Shown piece after piece: positions 48,765-60,255 of a stretch of 64,000 bases of DNA. The notes beneath the pieces were generated by a model. The model made no database searches. It saw nothing but the letters and a program-made list of their open reading frames with translations, and was not told where the DNA came from. Position numbers and translations under genes: made by a program. Numbering within the stretch: position 1 is the stretch's first letter; every line of letters begins with the position of its first letter. This DNA comes from an uncultured Gilliamella sp. (GTDB taxonomy: Bacteria > Pseudomonadota > Gammaproteobacteria > Enterobacterales > Orbaceae): assembly GCA_945271295.1 (NCBI GenBank), contig CALYPG010000010.1, forward strand, positions 28,386-92,385, in the 5' to 3' direction.

Positions 48765-49565
48765 ATGTCGATTTTAAATAAATTTTCACTCAATAATAAA
48801 ATTGCTCTTGTTACGGGCGCTTCTTATGGTATTGGATTTGAGATTGCAAAATCACTTTCTTCTGCTGGAGCGAAAATTGTATTTAATGATGTTGTACCTG
48901 AAAATTTACAAAAAGGATTAGATGCTTATAAAGCACTGGGCATTGATGCTCACGGCTATTTATTTGATATTACTGATGAGGCTGCTGTTGAGAAAGCCAT
49001 TTCGCAAATCGAACAAGAACACGGAACGATCGATATTTTGGTGAATAATGCTGGTATTATTCAGCGTAAGCCAATGCTTGAAACTAGTGCAGCTGATTAT
49101 AGAAAAATCATTGATATCGATTTGACTGGGCAATTTATTATGGCCAAAGCTGTATTGCCATTAATGATTAAAAAAGGCAGTGGTAAAATTATTAATATTT
49201 GTTCGATGATGAGTGAACTTGGTCGTGAAACAGTTGTCGGTTATGCATCGGCTAAGGGCGGATTGAAAATGTTAACTAAAAATATTTGTTCTGAATTTGG
49301 TCATGCCAATATTCAGTGTAATGGGATTGGTCCAGGTTATATCGCCACACCACAAACAGCACCATTACGTGAAAAACAAGCTGATGGTTCACGTCACCCA
49401 TTTGATCAGTTTATTATCGCAAAAACACCTGCTGGAAGATGGGGTACACCAGATGATTTAGCTGGTGCGGCAGTATTCCTTGCTTCTGAAGCATCTAACT
49501 TTGTAAATGGCCATATTCTTTATGTTGATGGTGGAATTTTGGCTTATATCGGCAAACAACCTTAA
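48765..49565 (+). CDS. dhuD: SDR dehydrogenase DhuD/KduD-type
   Basis: 266 residues, classical short-chain dehydrogenase: TGASYGIGFEIA (cofactor loop), NNAG, catalytic serine in ICSMMSE, and YASAKGG (YxxxK). The C-terminus GGILAYIGKQP and SELGRETVVGYASAKGG match the streptococcal DhuD group, often annotated gluconate 5-dehydrogenase, more than enterobacterial KduD. Its job here is reduction of 3-deoxy-2,5-hexodiulosonate to 2-keto-3-deoxygluconate. ATG 48765 has GGAG nine bases upstream; an ATG at 48750 is possible. Confidence 0.85.
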   Translation: MSILNKFSLNNKIALVTGASYGIGFEIAKSLSSAGAKIVFNDVVPENLQKGLDAYKALGIDAHGYLFDITDEAAVEKAISQIEQEHGTIDILVNNAGIIQRKPMLETSAADYRKIIDIDLTGQFIMAKAVLPLMIKKGSGKIINICSMMSELGRETVVGYASAKGGLKMLTKNICSEFGHANIQCNGIGPGYIATPQTAPLREKQADGSRHPFDQFIIAKTPAGRWGTPDDLAGAAVFLASEASNFVNGHILYVDGGILAYIGKQP

Positions 49566-49592
49566 TTGTATAAAAATATAAATTTGTCAATT

Positions 49593-49630
49593 TAAGAGAT
49601 AATAACAATATATTTTATTATCTCTTATTT
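49593..49630 (+). terminator. Terminator or attenuator between dhuD and kdgF
   Basis: TAAGAGATAATA and TATTATCTCTTA form a perfect 12-base stem with an 11-base loop, followed by TTTATTTTAT. It separates ogl-dhuD from kdgF. Confidence 0.65.
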
Positions 49631-49655
49631 ATTTTATGATTTAAGGAGTAACATT

Positions 49656-49976
49656 ATGTTTTGTTTTAATTCAGATATTGAATTAATTGATTTAGGTAAT
49701 GGCGTAAAACGTAAAATATTAGCTCATGATGGTAATATGATGGCAGTAGAAGTTCATTTTCAAACAGGCGCAATTGGCGCAATGCATCATCATCCTCATG
49801 AACAATTAACTTATGTTTTATCAGGTGAATTTGAATTTACTATTGGTAATGAAACCAAAATTGTTAAAGCTGGTGATACATTATATAAAAAACCTAATAT
49901 TGAACATGGTTGTGTTTGTATACAATCCGGCGTACTTCTTGATATGTTTACACCACAAAGATTAGATTTTTTATAA
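49656..49976 (+). CDS. kdgF: Cupin KdgF, unsaturated uronate ring-opening protein
   Basis: 106 residues, one cupin barrel with metal-binding HHHPHEQLTYV and the second-motif histidine in PNIEHGC. Very close to Dickeya KdgF. It speeds conversion of the cyclic 4,5-unsaturated monosaccharide from Ogl to linear DHU, the substrate of the isomerase. Start ATG after AAGGAGTAACATT. Confidence 0.95.
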   Translation: MFCFNSDIELIDLGNGVKRKILAHDGNMMAVEVHFQTGAIGAMHHHPHEQLTYVLSGEFEFTIGNETKIVKAGDTLYKKPNIEHGCVCIQSGVLLDMFTPQRLDFL

Positions 49977-50092
49977 AATAGCTAGTAACTAGTTATTGTT
50001 AATTATGATATACTTCTAGCATTTTCAATTAGTTCTAATATATCAATTAATTTCAAAAATATAACTAATGTTAGGAAGGAGTTGTGGTCGTT

Positions 50093-50887
50093 ATGAACGA
50101 TAGTTCACCAGAATCAGTTGCTTCGGTATTAAAAGTTTTTGGAATTTTAGAAGCATTATCGGAATCCAAAGACATTGCAATATCAGAATTATCGCAAAAA
50201 GTAATGATGCCGAAAAGCACTGCTTATCGTTTTTTACAAACAATGAAATCATTGGGGTATGTAAATCAGGAACAAGATTCAGATAAGTATTCGCTCAATT
50301 TAAAATTACTTGATTTAGGTAATCGTGTGTTATATCACCAAAACTTCTTGGCTATAGCTGATCTAGAAATGAGAAAGTTAAGAGATAAAACCAAAGAAAC
50401 AATTCATTTAGCTGTGCGCGAAGGTAATCAAATTATTTATATTAATAAAGTTGCTTCAGAGCAATATAGTCTTTGTTTAACATCTAAAATTGGTAATCAA
50501 GCAACTATTCATGCTAGTGGGTTAGGTAAAGTTTTACTTGCATGGTTAGATGAAGAAAGTAAACAAAGCCTAGTTAATAAAATTGATTTTGTTCGATATA
50601 CTCCAAAAACAATTACGAGCAAAGAGGCTTTTTATACTGAACTTAATGAAGTTAAACATCGTGGCTATGGAAAAGATGATGAAGAATCTGAACTTGGCTT
50701 AAGATGTTTTGCGGTGCCGGTTTATAATCGTTTAGGTAATATTATCGCTGCATTAAGTTTATCCACTTCTATTTTCAGATGTAATACTGCTGAAGATGAA
50801 GCTAATTTGGTTAATGAAATTACTCAATCGGCAACAAAAATCTCTGAATTGATTGGTTTTACTAAACAATCAAAATCGTCAGATTAG
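50093..50887 (+). CDS. kdgR: IclR-family repressor KdgR
   Basis: About 264 residues. Winged helix-turn-helix (15-75: SVASVLKVFGILEAL, ISELSQKVMMPKSTAYRFLQTM) and an IclR effector domain that senses 2-keto-3-deoxygluconate. Clear counterpart of E. coli/Dickeya KdgR. GGAAGGAG lies 11 bases before ATG 50093 but only two before a GTG at 50084, so I prefer the ATG. It probably represses the two divergent promoters in this locus, both with KdgR-like palindromes. Confidence 0.93.
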   Translation: MNDSSPESVASVLKVFGILEALSESKDIAISELSQKVMMPKSTAYRFLQTMKSLGYVNQEQDSDKYSLNLKLLDLGNRVLYHQNFLAIADLEMRKLRDKTKETIHLAVREGNQIIYINKVASEQYSLCLTSKIGNQATIHASGLGKVLLAWLDEESKQSLVNKIDFVRYTPKTITSKEAFYTELNEVKHRGYGKDDEESELGLRCFAVPVYNRLGNIIAALSLSTSIFRCNTAEDEANLVNEITQSATKISELIGFTKQSKSSD

Positions 50888-50903
50888 TTATTTTTAGGCT
50901 TAT

Positions 50904-52010
50904 TTATTGATAAATAACGCCTAAACTAACAGCTTGGCTAGCTCCTGTTACTTCAGGAATATTCGATGGGATATTATTGAGTTTACAATAAGCAAGCCAA
51001 GCAAATGCAATAGCTTCCATGTCATCACCCTTTATACCTTTTTCATCAGTAGTTAATACTGCCCATTTGGGTAGTAAAATTGATAATCTTTGCATAATTA
51101 GTGGATTTTTTGCCCCACCGCCACAAACTAAAAGCTCACAAGGTAAATTATTTGTTAATGGTAATTTATTGAGTTCATTAGCAATGGTTAAAGCGGTAAA
51201 TTCAACTAAAGTGGCTTGAATATTTTCGGCTTTTAGATTAAATCCTGTTAACTTTTGATATAACCAAGGTAAGTTAAATAGTTCACGTCCAGTACTTTTT
51301 GGTGCTGGTAATTGTAAGTAATTTTCTTGCATTAATATATTAAGTAAATCAGTATTAATATTACCGGTTTTTGCCCATATAGCGTCTTGATCATAAGGTT
51401 TTTGCAAATTTTGATTTATCCAACTATCAAGTAACACATTGCCGGGTCCAGTGTCATAGCCAATAACAGGTTGATTAGGGATTAATACCGAAATATTGCT
51501 TATTCCGCCAATATTTAGTACCACTCGATTGATATTAGGATCATATAATGCGGCTTTATGAAAAGCAGGTACTAATGGCGCGCCTTGCCCTCCATAGGCC
51601 ATATCTTTACGACGAAAATCGGCAATAGTTGTGATGCCTGTTTTAGCTGCAATGATATTGGCATCCCCTATTTGCATGGTAAATGGATAGCTACCGGTTG
51701 GAGCATGATAAATAGTTTGCCCATGACAGCCAATGGCTTTGATTTGATGTTTATCTATGTTGTTCTCTGTTAAAAATTGATTGATATTTTGTGCAAATAG
51801 TTTACCAAGTCGATGATCAAGTTCGCCTAAATTCTGTAATGTGGTTTGTTTAGCTTCACAAAGTGTGAGTAATTGTTGTTTTAAATCCGTGGGCATAAGA
51901 TAACAATTACTGGCTAATGAGGTGATTTGTGATGCTGTAATATCAACTAAGGCGATATCAACACCATCCATACTGGTTCCTGACATTACGCCAATATATA
52001 AATTTTGCAT
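50904..52010 (-). CDS. anmK: Anhydro-N-acetylmuramic acid kinase AnmK
   Basis: 368 residues, actin-like kinase fold. GVMSGTSMDGVD (ATP loop), GCHGQTIYHAP, RRKDMAYGGQGAPLVPAFH and CGGGAKNP are diagnostic. Opens and phosphorylates 1,6-anhydroMurNAc to MurNAc-6-phosphate in cell-wall recycling. Six bases after tsaC on the same strand; convergent with kdgR. Confidence 0.96.
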   Translation of the reverse strand: MQNLYIGVMSGTSMDGVDIALVDITASQITSLASNCYLMPTDLKQQLLTLCEAKQTTLQNLGELDHRLGKLFAQNINQFLTENNIDKHQIKAIGCHGQTIYHAPTGSYPFTMQIGDANIIAAKTGITTIADFRRKDMAYGGQGAPLVPAFHKAALYDPNINRVVLNIGGISNISVLIPNQPVIGYDTGPGNVLLDSWINQNLQKPYDQDAIWAKTGNINTDLLNILMQENYLQLPAPKSTGRELFNLPWLYQKLTGFNLKAENIQATLVEFTALTIANELNKLPLTNNLPCELLVCGGGAKNPLIMQRLSILLPKWAVLTTDEKGIKGDDMEAIAFAWLAYCKLNNIPSNIPEVTGASQAVSLGVIYQ

Positions 52011-52015
52011 AACGA

Positions 52016-52579
52016 TTATCCTTTTCGAATGATCTGGCCGGTTTTTATATCTCTAATTTCTGATGGCAGCGATCTTTGACCGGTTTCACCTTGTAAAATA
52101 GGGAAATGTTCACCAAATTGTTTTGCTACTTCGCTTGCTGTTTTGCATGGAACATGAGCAGATAGATTAGCACTGGTTGAAACTAATGGTTTACCAAATA
52201 GATCACAAAGCTCACTAACTAAAGGATGATTAGTTACTCGCACAGCAATTGAATCAAATTTACCAGTTAAAAAATAAGGGGTAGTTACCCTTTTAGGAAA
52301 GATCCAGGTAATTGGTCCGGGCCAACTAGCCAAAGCTTGGTGTTTTTGTTCATTAGTGATTGCTGATGTATCTATATACGGTAATAATTGTTGATATTGG
52401 CTGGCAATTAAAATTAACCCTTTTTCAATGGCTCGTTGTTTTAATGCGAGCAGTTTTAATACTGCCAATTCACAATCGGGATCGCAACCAAGTCCAAAAA
52501 CAGCTTCAGTTGGATAGGCAAGTACTTCGCCTTTGTTCAATAGTTCATTACTTTCCGTTAAGGTTAATAGATTTGCCAT
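52016..52579 (-). CDS. tsaC: Threonylcarbamoyl-AMP synthase TsaC
   Basis: 187 residues, YrdC/Sua5 fold: [28 protein letters not shown] and [10 protein letters not shown] bind ATP, threonine and bicarbonate. First step of t6A37 tRNA modification. Near tsaE, another member of the pathway, encoded on the other strand 500 bases away. Confidence 0.95.
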   Translation of the reverse strand: MANLLTLTESNELLNKGEVLAYPTEAVFGLGCDPDCELAVLKLLALKQRAIEKGLILIASQYQQLLPYIDTSAITNEQKHQALASWPGPITWIFPKRVTTPYFLTGKFDSIAVRVTNHPLVSELCDLFGKPLVSTSANLSAHVPCKTASEVAKQFGEHFPILQGETGQRSLPSEIRDIKTGQIIRKG

Positions 52580-52665
52580 TTTAAGTTAAATCAAATAAAA
52601 ATATATTAAACTGGGGTATAAAAATTTGCAATTTAGTGTAATGTATTTTTTATTTTTTCGGATAA

Positions 52666-52947
52666 TTAATCCCAATTCATTTGTGGGAAATACTGAGTTG
52701 TTAATTCAACTACTTGTTGCATATTGATAATTTTAAGTCTTGGATCGATAAATGGTTCAAGTCCACGAGCGATAATATCACTGTCTAAAATATAGCAGTT
52801 AGTGGTTTTTTCCAAAATAACATTCAATAATGAATTATTTTGCAGTGAAATAATTACGCCATCTTGCCAAAATAATACCGCATCTTGTGCTGATATTAAT
52901 TGGGGATTAATTAGCGAATGATTAGCTGTGGTAATGGTATGTAACAT
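52666..52947 (-). CDS. tusB: Sulfur relay protein TusB, orphan
   Basis: 93 residues (E. coli TusB 95). MLHTITTANHS start, VLFWQDGVI, DIIARGLEP and the C-terminal Trp near the end (PQMNWD) match TusB/DsrH. TusB forms a hexamer with TusC and TusD to pass sulfur for mnm5s2U34. Here tusC and tusD are absent; the region upstream goes straight into divergent tsaE. Confidence 0.85.
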   Translation of the reverse strand: MLHTITTANHSLINPQLISAQDAVLFWQDGVIISLQNNSLLNVILEKTTNCYILDSDIIARGLEPFIDPRLKIINMQQVVELTTQYFPQMNWD

Positions 52948-53084
52948 AATTTCACACTTTTTATTATACTTAAACGTATGGTTAACCTGAAACTTCTTGT
53001 CAAGGTTTAAGTAAATGTTGTTTCGTTCATCTTTAAAGGTAATTAGTATATAATAATTACTATTTATTGAGCAAAAAATCCATC

Positions 53085-53558
53085 ATGAAACCTATTATTT
53101 TAGTTAATGAGCAAGAAACTATTGCATTTGGTAAACAGATTGCAAATTGTTGTTTAAATTATTTATCTAAACATGATTGTGCAATTGTAATCTATTTGGT
53201 TGGTGATTTGGGTGCCGGTAAAACGACTTTTAGTCGTGGATTTTTACAACAATTGGGTCATACAGGTACAGTAAAAAGCCCAACTTATACTTTAGTTGAA
53301 CCTTATCAATTTGATAATTTTTCAGTTTATCATTTTGATTTATATAGGCTTGTTGATCCAGAGGAGTTAGAGTTTATGGGTATTCGTGAGTATTTTTCTT
53401 CACGATCTATTTGCCTTGTTGAATGGCCACAGCAAGCTGAAGGTTTATTACCAAATGCTGATATTGAAATTCATTTGACCTATTTTGCACTTGAACGTAC
53501 AGTTTCTGTACAGGCTAAAAGTGAAAAAGGTCAAACTATTATTAATTTTTTACAATAA
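53085..53558 (+). CDS. tsaE: tRNA t6A37 ATPase TsaE
   Basis: 157 residues. P-loop [16 protein letters not shown] (Walker A), [11 protein letters not shown] and WPQQAEG. Works with TsaB and TsaD in threonylcarbamoyl transfer. ATG 53085 aligns with the E. coli start; an in-frame TTG six codons earlier is less likely. Begins the tsaE-amiB-mutL-miaA-hfq-hflXKC cluster. Confidence 0.95.
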   Translation: MKPIILVNEQETIAFGKQIANCCLNYLSKHDCAIVIYLVGDLGAGKTTFSRGFLQQLGHTGTVKSPTYTLVEPYQFDNFSVYHFDLYRLVDPEELEFMGIREYFSSRSICLVEWPQQAEGLLPNADIEIHLTYFALERTVSVQAKSEKGQTIINFLQ

Positions 53559-53583
53559 TGACTAACAATAAGAAATGAGATAA

Positions 53584-54351
53584 ATGAAAAAATTACTTAC
53601 TTTTTTTATGTTATTACTATTTTGTAGTTCCATTTACGCTAGTAAGGTGGTCATTGCTATTGATGCTGGTCATGGTGGTAAAGATTCTGGTGCAATAGGT
53701 AAAAATAAGTTATATGAAAAAACAGTTACGCTTTCTATTGCTAAAAAAGTAATCAATTTATTAAATAAAGATCCCCATTTTAAAGGAGTGCTAACGCGTA
53801 ATAGTGATAATTTTATTTCTGTTTCCCGACGCTCTGAAATTGCTCGTGAAAATAAGGCAAATTTATTAATTTCAATTCATGCTGATGCGGCACCTAATCG
53901 CAGTGCGACTGGCGCTTCTCTTTGGGTGCTTTCAACCAAACGCGCTGATTCGGAACTTGGACGCTGGCTTGAGCAAGATGAAAAACAATCGCAATTATTA
54001 GGGGGCGCCGGTGATGCACTAAGTGATGATCACAATCCTCATTTAAGTCAGGCGGTGTTAGATTTACAATTTTCTTATTCTCAACGTGTTGGTTATGAAC
54101 TAGCAATGCAAGTATTAAAAGAAATGACGGGCACAATTAAGCTGCATAAACGTATGCCAGAACATGCAAGTTTGGGCGTATTACGATCACCTGATATTCC
54201 ATCAATTTTGATTGAAGTTGGTTTTATTTCAAATGAAAGTGAAGAAAAATTATTAGCCAGCAACGCACATCAAGACAAGATTGCTAAAGCGATCTATCAA
54301 GGCGTAAAAAATTACGTAAGACAAAATCCTAAGTTTGGAGAACAACATTAA
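53584..54351 (+). CDS. amiB: N-acetylmuramoyl-L-alanine amidase AmiB, catalytic domain only
   Basis: 255 residues against about 445 in E. coli. A signal peptide (to about residue 20) leads directly into an Amidase_3 domain with [21 protein letters not shown] and [10 protein letters not shown]. The N-terminal AMIN domain that localises AmiB to the septum is missing, and there is no LysM extension. The reading frame is intact, so it looks like a stable short form. Position tsaE-amiB-mutL fixes orthology. Its TAA overlaps the mutL ATG (TAATG). Confidence 0.93.
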   Translation: MKKLLTFFMLLLFCSSIYASKVVIAIDAGHGGKDSGAIGKNKLYEKTVTLSIAKKVINLLNKDPHFKGVLTRNSDNFISVSRRSEIARENKANLLISIHADAAPNRSATGASLWVLSTKRADSELGRWLEQDEKQSQLLGGAGDALSDDHNPHLSQAVLDLQFSYSQRVGYELAMQVLKEMTGTIKLHKRMPEHASLGVLRSPDIPSILIEVGFISNESEEKLLASNAHQDKIAKAIYQGVKNYVRQNPKFGEQH

Positions 54352-56201
54352 TGGCAATTCATATTCTATCACCGCAATTGGCCAATCAAATTGCTGCTGG
54401 CGAAGTGGTAGAACGCCCTGCTTCTGTCATTAAAGAGTTAGTTGAAAATAGCCTTGATGCTGGTAGTACCCAAATTGATATTGATCTTGAACAAGGCGGT
54501 AGTAAATTAATTCGTATTCGAGATAACGGTAGTGGGATTGCTAAAGATGAATTGGCATTAGCCCTTGCTCGTCATGCCACAAGCAAAATTAGCACATTAG
54601 ATGATTTAGATGCCATTGTCAGTTTGGGGTTTAGAGGCGAAGCTTTGGCAAGTATTAGTTCGGTTTCTCGATTAACATTAACTTCACGTACCGCAGAACA
54701 ATCCGAAGCATGGCAAGTGTATGCCGAAGGGCGTGATATGATTCCAACTATTAAACCCGCAGCACATCCTATTGGTTCGACAGTTGAAGTATTAGATCTA
54801 TTTTATAATACGCCGGCTCGACGTCGTTTTTTAAAGACAGAAAAAACCGAGTTTATGCATATTGAAGAATTTGTAAGACGTATCGCGCTTGCTCGTCCGG
54901 ATGTGACTTTCAATTTGCAACATAATGGTAAATTGGTAAAACAATATCGTTCTTCAATACTTGAAAAAAGAGTTGAATTAGTATGTGGGCGCCCTTTTAT
55001 GCAAAAAGCGGTGAAATTGGATTGGCAACATGATGATTTATTGATTCAAGGTTGGGTTGCTAGCAGTGACACAAGCGAATTACAATATTTTTATGTTAAT
55101 GGTCGAGTGATTAAAGATAAATTACTTAATCATGCTTTACGTCAAGCCTATATTAGTCGAACCAATGAACAACAAAGTTATGTTATTTTTTTACACCTCG
55201 ATCCTAAGCAAGTTGATGTAAATGTTCATCCATCTAAACATGAAGTACGCTTTCATGAAGCAAGGTTAGTGCATGATTTTGTCTATCAAGCCATTGTAAT
55301 GGCATTAGAATCTAATTTATCCATTGCTGATGATAAGACGGTCATAGCACCTAATCGGCAAGCCGCTGGTGAGAATATTTTTAATCAACAACCTAAAGAT
55401 AAAACTTATTTATCAACCAGCCAATTACCTAAAAAAGCTATCAATCACGTAAAAGAGAATACTGCATATGGTCGGTTAATTGAGGTAGTTAATACCTCAG
55501 AAACGCAAAATTCTGATTCTAACAAATTATTATTTTCACTGGATGATAATCAAATAACTGAACCACAAAAAGCAGTAATTGAATCATTATTTCCTAAACG
55601 GCACACGCCATTACAATCGTTACAACAACATATTGATCGTTCATCATTAGTGCAATTTGGTCGTGTGTTAACAATTATACAGCCAGATATTGCTTTGTTA
55701 GAAAAGTGTGAAAATAATCAACAACAATTAATGATAATGAAATTGCCGATTGCCCAACAGAAAGTGACATCAATTAAGTTGCTAATGCAAGAATCGGAGA
55801 AACTACTTATCCCATTAACTATTCTAATTAACCATAACGAGCAACAAGTACTTACTAACTATCAACCACAGTTATTATTTTTAGGTTTTGATTTCCATGT
55901 TGAAAAAGCAAAATTACATTTACAAAATGTGCCTAAAATGCTACGGACAATGAATTGGCAGCAATTATTACCTGCGTTAATCGCTTTTATATTAGCATCA
56001 GAAAATGAAGTGTTAGATCCAACTCAAATAGCCAGTTGGTTAGCAAGTCAAAGTGATGTTGGTAATGAAGTGAGTTGGAATGTAGCTAAAGCTATTCAAT
56101 TATTGGCGCAGTTAGAGCAAATAGATATTAACTTATTACAACAAGATACCTTTTTACATTCGATTGATTTTTCATTTTTTACGCAATCATTTTTATCATG
56201 A
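54351..56201 (+). CDS. mutL: DNA mismatch repair protein MutL
   Basis: 616 residues. GHKL ATPase domain (1-330) with [32 protein letters not shown] and [10 protein letters not shown]-terminal dimerisation domain lacks the DQHAxxER endonuclease motif, as expected in a Dam-directed MutHLS system. That agrees with the GATC/SeqA-type origin seen in this window. Overlaps miaA by four bases (ATGA). Confidence 0.97.
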   Translation: MAIHILSPQLANQIAAGEVVERPASVIKELVENSLDAGSTQIDIDLEQGGSKLIRIRDNGSGIAKDELALALARHATSKISTLDDLDAIVSLGFRGEALASISSVSRLTLTSRTAEQSEAWQVYAEGRDMIPTIKPAAHPIGSTVEVLDLFYNTPARRRFLKTEKTEFMHIEEFVRRIALARPDVTFNLQHNGKLVKQYRSSILEKRVELVCGRPFMQKAVKLDWQHDDLLIQGWVASSDTSELQYFYVNGRVIKDKLLNHALRQAYISRTNEQQSYVIFLHLDPKQVDVNVHPSKHEVRFHEARLVHDFVYQAIVMALESNLSIADDKTVIAPNRQAAGENIFNQQPKDKTYLSTSQLPKKAINHVKENTAYGRLIEVVNTSETQNSDSNKLLFSLDDNQITEPQKAVIESLFPKRHTPLQSLQQHIDRSSLVQFGRVLTIIQPDIALLEKCENNQQQLMIMKLPIAQQKVTSIKLLMQESEKLLIPLTILINHNEQQVLTNYQPQLLFLGFDFHVEKAKLHLQNVPKMLRTMNWQQLLPALIAFILASENEVLDPTQIASWLASQSDVGNEVSWNVAKAIQLLAQLEQIDINLLQQDTFLHSIDFSFFTQSFLS

Positions 56202-57115
56202 ATAAACCAAAAATTATTACTTTGATGGGGCCAACTGCATCAGGTAAAACTGCTATTGCTATGAATCTTTATGAGCGTTATCCAATTGATATAATTAGTG
56301 TTGATTCAGCATTGATTTATCGCGGTATGGACATTGGCACGGCAAAACCCACTAAAGAAGAACAACAAAAATATCCGCATCAATTGATAGATATTTGCGA
56401 TCCGTCAGAAAGTTACTCAGCTGCCAATTTTAGACAAGATGCAATTACTGAAATTGAAAAGATATTAAAAAAGGGACGGATTCCTCTTCTGGTTGGTGGT
56501 ACTATGCTTTACTTTAAAGCTTTAATTGAAGGGCTTTCACCACTTCCGGCAGCTAATAGTGAAATCCGTCAACAGATTGAAGAAAAAGCCGATAGATTGG
56601 GTTGGCAAGCTATTCATGAGGAACTAAAAAAAGTTGATCCTGTTTCAGCTAACCGAATCCATCCCAATGATCCTCAGCGCCTTAATCGAGCTTTAGAAGT
56701 TTATTTAATTTCTGGTAAAAGTTTGACTGAATTAACTCAAGATAGCGGTGAAGCTTTACCTTATGAAATTATGCAGTTTGCTATTATGCCAGAAGATCGA
56801 ACTATTTTGCATCAGCGTATTGAGAAACGTTTTTTGCAAATGCTGGAACAAGGATTTGAGCAAGAAGTAAAAACATTAATGCAACGATCTGATCTACATT
56901 TAAATTTACCTTCTATACGCTGTGTAGGCTATCGGCAAATGTGGCAATATTTAAATGGAGATACTAGCTACGATGAGATGGTATTTAAAAGTATTTGCGC
57001 TACGCGGCAATTAGCCAAAAGGCAAATTACTTGGTTGCGTGGATGGAAGCAACCTATTACATGGTTAAATAGTGATAATATAGATATTATATTTAAAAAT
57101 ATTTTTAACTTATAG
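56198..57115 (+). CDS. miaA: tRNA dimethylallyltransferase MiaA
   Basis: 305 residues. P-loop [40 protein letters not shown] and VGYRQMW. Adds the isopentenyl group to A37, the substrate of MiaB. Coupled to mutL. As in E. coli, promoters for hfq may lie in its 3' end. Confidence 0.97.
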   Translation: MNKPKIITLMGPTASGKTAIAMNLYERYPIDIISVDSALIYRGMDIGTAKPTKEEQQKYPHQLIDICDPSESYSAANFRQDAITEIEKILKKGRIPLLVGGTMLYFKALIEGLSPLPAANSEIRQQIEEKADRLGWQAIHEELKKVDPVSANRIHPNDPQRLNRALEVYLISGKSLTELTQDSGEALPYEIMQFAIMPEDRTILHQRIEKRFLQMLEQGFEQEVKTLMQRSDLHLNLPSIRCVGYRQMWQYLNGDTSYDEMVFKSICATRQLAKRQITWLRGWKQPITWLNSDNIDIIFKNIFNL

Positions 57116-57665
<550 letters not shown>

Positions 57666-57686
57666 TAATTTCAGTGGAGAGTCTGA

Positions 57687-58982
57687 TTGTTTGAAAGATA
57701 TAAAGGCGGTGAATCAGCCTTATTAGTCCATGTATTTTTCCCTCAAGAAAGCGATATTGAGGATCTCAAAGAGTTTGAAGTTTTAGTATCTTCAGCTCAA
57801 ATTGAGATTCTTGATATCGTAACTACCTCAAGAAAAGCACCACAAGCCAAATATTTTATTGGTGAAGGTAAAGCACAAGAAATTGCCGAAAAAGTCAAAG
57901 AGCTAGATGTGTCGGTAATTTTAGTTAATCACTCATTAACACCAACTCAAGAACGTAATCTTGAACAATTTTGTGAATGTCGAGTGGTTGATAGAACGGG
58001 ATTAATTTTAGATATTTTTGCACAACGTGCTAGAACTCATGAAGGTAAATTACAAGTTGAGCTAGCGCAGTTGCAGTATTTATCGACACGTTTAGTGCGT
58101 GGTTGGACTCATTTAGAACGGCAAAAAGGTGGGATAGGGTTACGTGGACCAGGTGAAACTCAATTAGAAACAGATAGGCGATTAATTCGCCAACGAATCC
58201 AATTGATTTTATCCAGACTGGCTAAAGTTGAAAAACAACGAAATCAAAATCGTCAATCAAGAAATAAAGCTGATTTATCAACCGTATCATTAGTAGGCTA
58301 TACTAATGCGGGGAAATCCACATTATTTAATGTATTAACTAATGCTGATGTTTATGCCGCTGATCAATTGTTTGCCACACTCGATCCAACATTGAGGCGT
58401 ATTGTTGTTGATGATGTTGGTGACGTCGTCCTTGCTGACACCGTTGGTTTTATTCGTCATTTACCACATGATTTAATTGCTGCGTTTAAAGCGACATTAC
58501 TTGAAACACAAGAAGCTACACTTTTGTTGCATGTAGTTGATGCTGCTAATCCTAATATATTAGATAATATACAGGCAGTTAATGAAGTATTATTTGAAAT
58601 TGACGCTGATAATATTCCAACCTTGTTAGTCATGAATAAGATCGATTTAATTGAAGGCAAGCAGCCATGTATTGATCGTGATGAAGACGGTATGCCAATT
58701 CGTGTTTGGATTTCCGCACAAAATGGTTTAGGATTAGATCTTCTATTTATTGCATTAAAAGAACGGCTTGCTAAACAAGTTCAAATATGTCATTTAAATT
58801 TACCTACTTATTTAGCAAGATTAAGAAGCCGGCTTTATCAACTAAATGCGGTAGAACATGAATTTATTAATGAAGATGGTAGTTTTCACTTAGATGTGAG
58901 AATGCCTGCAATAGAATGGAATCGCCTCTGTAAACAAGAGCCAGATCTGTTATACTTAATTAATACGCAAAATAACAACTAA
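57687..58982 (+). CDS. hflX: Ribosome-associated GTPase HflX
   Basis: 431 residues. N-terminal HflX domain (1-190: [51 protein letters not shown]) and a G domain with [23 protein letters not shown] and NKID. Splits stalled ribosomes. Start is TTG at 57687 with GGAG seven bases upstream, aligning with E. coli's first residue. Confidence 0.96.
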   Translation: MFERYKGGESALLVHVFFPQESDIEDLKEFEVLVSSAQIEILDIVTTSRKAPQAKYFIGEGKAQEIAEKVKELDVSVILVNHSLTPTQERNLEQFCECRVVDRTGLILDIFAQRARTHEGKLQVELAQLQYLSTRLVRGWTHLERQKGGIGLRGPGETQLETDRRLIRQRIQLILSRLAKVEKQRNQNRQSRNKADLSTVSLVGYTNAGKSTLFNVLTNADVYAADQLFATLDPTLRRIVVDDVGDVVLADTVGFIRHLPHDLIAAFKATLLETQEATLLLHVVDAANPNILDNIQAVNEVLFEIDADNIPTLLVMNKIDLIEGKQPCIDRDEDGMPIRVWISAQNGLGLDLLFIALKERLAKQVQICHLNLPTYLARLRSRLYQLNAVEHEFINEDGSFHLDVRMPAIEWNRLCKQEPDLLYLINTQNNN

Positions 58983-59005
58983 TTGTTAAATGGAGCATAT
59001 AAAAT

Positions 59006-60247
59006 ATGGCGTGGAATCAGCCCGGAAATAACGGACAAGATAACGATCCATGGGGTAATAATAACAAAAAACCTTCCGGTTCATCGGCTGGTTTATTGGA
59101 TAAGATTAAAGACCTCTTAAATAAAGGTAAATTGAGCAATAATAATGGTGGTTCGTCAGGAGTTAAATTGCCTATGAATACCTCTAAAATTATTGGTGCG
59201 GTTATTGTTGTATTAATCCTCGTTTGGGGAGTAAGTGGTTTTTATACTATTAACCAAAGTCAACGTGGCGTGATTACTCGCTTTGGGCATGTTCAACCTG
59301 AAATTATTCAACCAGGATTAAATTGGAAGCCAACATTGATCGATAAAGTGTATATCGTTGATACTCAAGGTACGCGTAATTTTAACGTAGGCGGCTCTAT
59401 TGTTACCACTGCTACCACTGTCACCACCGCTACCACTGGTGAAAATTTAGTTTTTGTTGAGATGAATGTACAGTATCGAATTAGTAATCCTATAAAGTAC
59501 TTGTTTAATGTAACTAATGTTGAAAAAAGTTTAGATCAAGCGGCCGATAGTGCGCTAAGAACAGCTGTTGGGAGTTCTAATATAGATGCAATTATTTCTG
59601 ATGGGCGAGCTGCACTTGAATCTAGTACTAAAGATGAGTTAGTGAATGTTATTAATCATTATGATATGGGCATTAGTATTGTTGATTTGAACTTCCAAGT
59701 TGCTCGTCCACCTGAAGAAGTACAAGATGCCTATGAAGATGCTATTCGTGCTCAAAGTGATAGTGAACGCGCAATTAAGCAAGCTGAAGCCGATAAAGTG
59801 CAGTTAGTGCAACAAGCTGAAGGTCGTGCTGCCAGAATTTTAGCCGATGCCAATGCTTATAAAGTTCGTGTTGAACTTGAAGCTACTGGTGATATTGCCC
59901 GCTTTGAACAAATATTACCATACTATAAAGCGGCACCAGAAATTACTAAAGAGCGTTTATATATTGAAACTATGGAAAAAATATTAGCTAAAACTAATAA
60001 GGTAATTGTCAATGATAAAAATGGTAATTTGATGGTGTTGCCATTAGAACAATTATTGAAAGATAAAAGTGAACAAGCTTCGGATTCTATGAACTTATCA
60101 AATTCAAATAGTGACTACAATTTTAGTATACCAAGTTCTTCTAATGTGATAAAAAGCACACCTCAAATAACACCAGAATCACAAAATGGTGTTACCACTA
60201 ATAAAGGTAGTATTAATGGTAATACTACACGAACTATGGGACGATAA
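59006..60247 (+). CDS. hflK: FtsH modulator HflK
   Basis: 413 residues. Gly/Asn-rich cytoplasmic N-terminus, one membrane helix (about 62-85), SPFH/prohibitin domain (about 85-300) and a low-complexity tail. With HflC it cages FtsH on the periplasmic face. Residues 133-144 are a tandem VTTATT duplication not present in the E. coli protein. Confidence 0.95.
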   Translation: MAWNQPGNNGQDNDPWGNNNKKPSGSSAGLLDKIKDLLNKGKLSNNNGGSSGVKLPMNTSKIIGAVIVVLILVWGVSGFYTINQSQRGVITRFGHVQPEIIQPGLNWKPTLIDKVYIVDTQGTRNFNVGGSIVTTATTVTTATTGENLVFVEMNVQYRISNPIKYLFNVTNVEKSLDQAADSALRTAVGSSNIDAIISDGRAALESSTKDELVNVINHYDMGISIVDLNFQVARPPEEVQDAYEDAIRAQSDSERAIKQAEADKVQLVQQAEGRAARILADANAYKVRVELEATGDIARFEQILPYYKAAPEITKERLYIETMEKILAKTNKVIVNDKNGNLMVLPLEQLLKDKSEQASDSMNLSNSNSDYNFSIPSSSNVIKSTPQITPESQNGVTTNKGSINGNTTRTMGR

Positions 60248-60255
60248 GGAGAAAA

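Noticed and set aside
49977..50092. Imperfect palindrome around CTAGTAACTAG before kdgR
   Set aside because: Too little loop for a hairpin and no resemblance to a KdgR operator.
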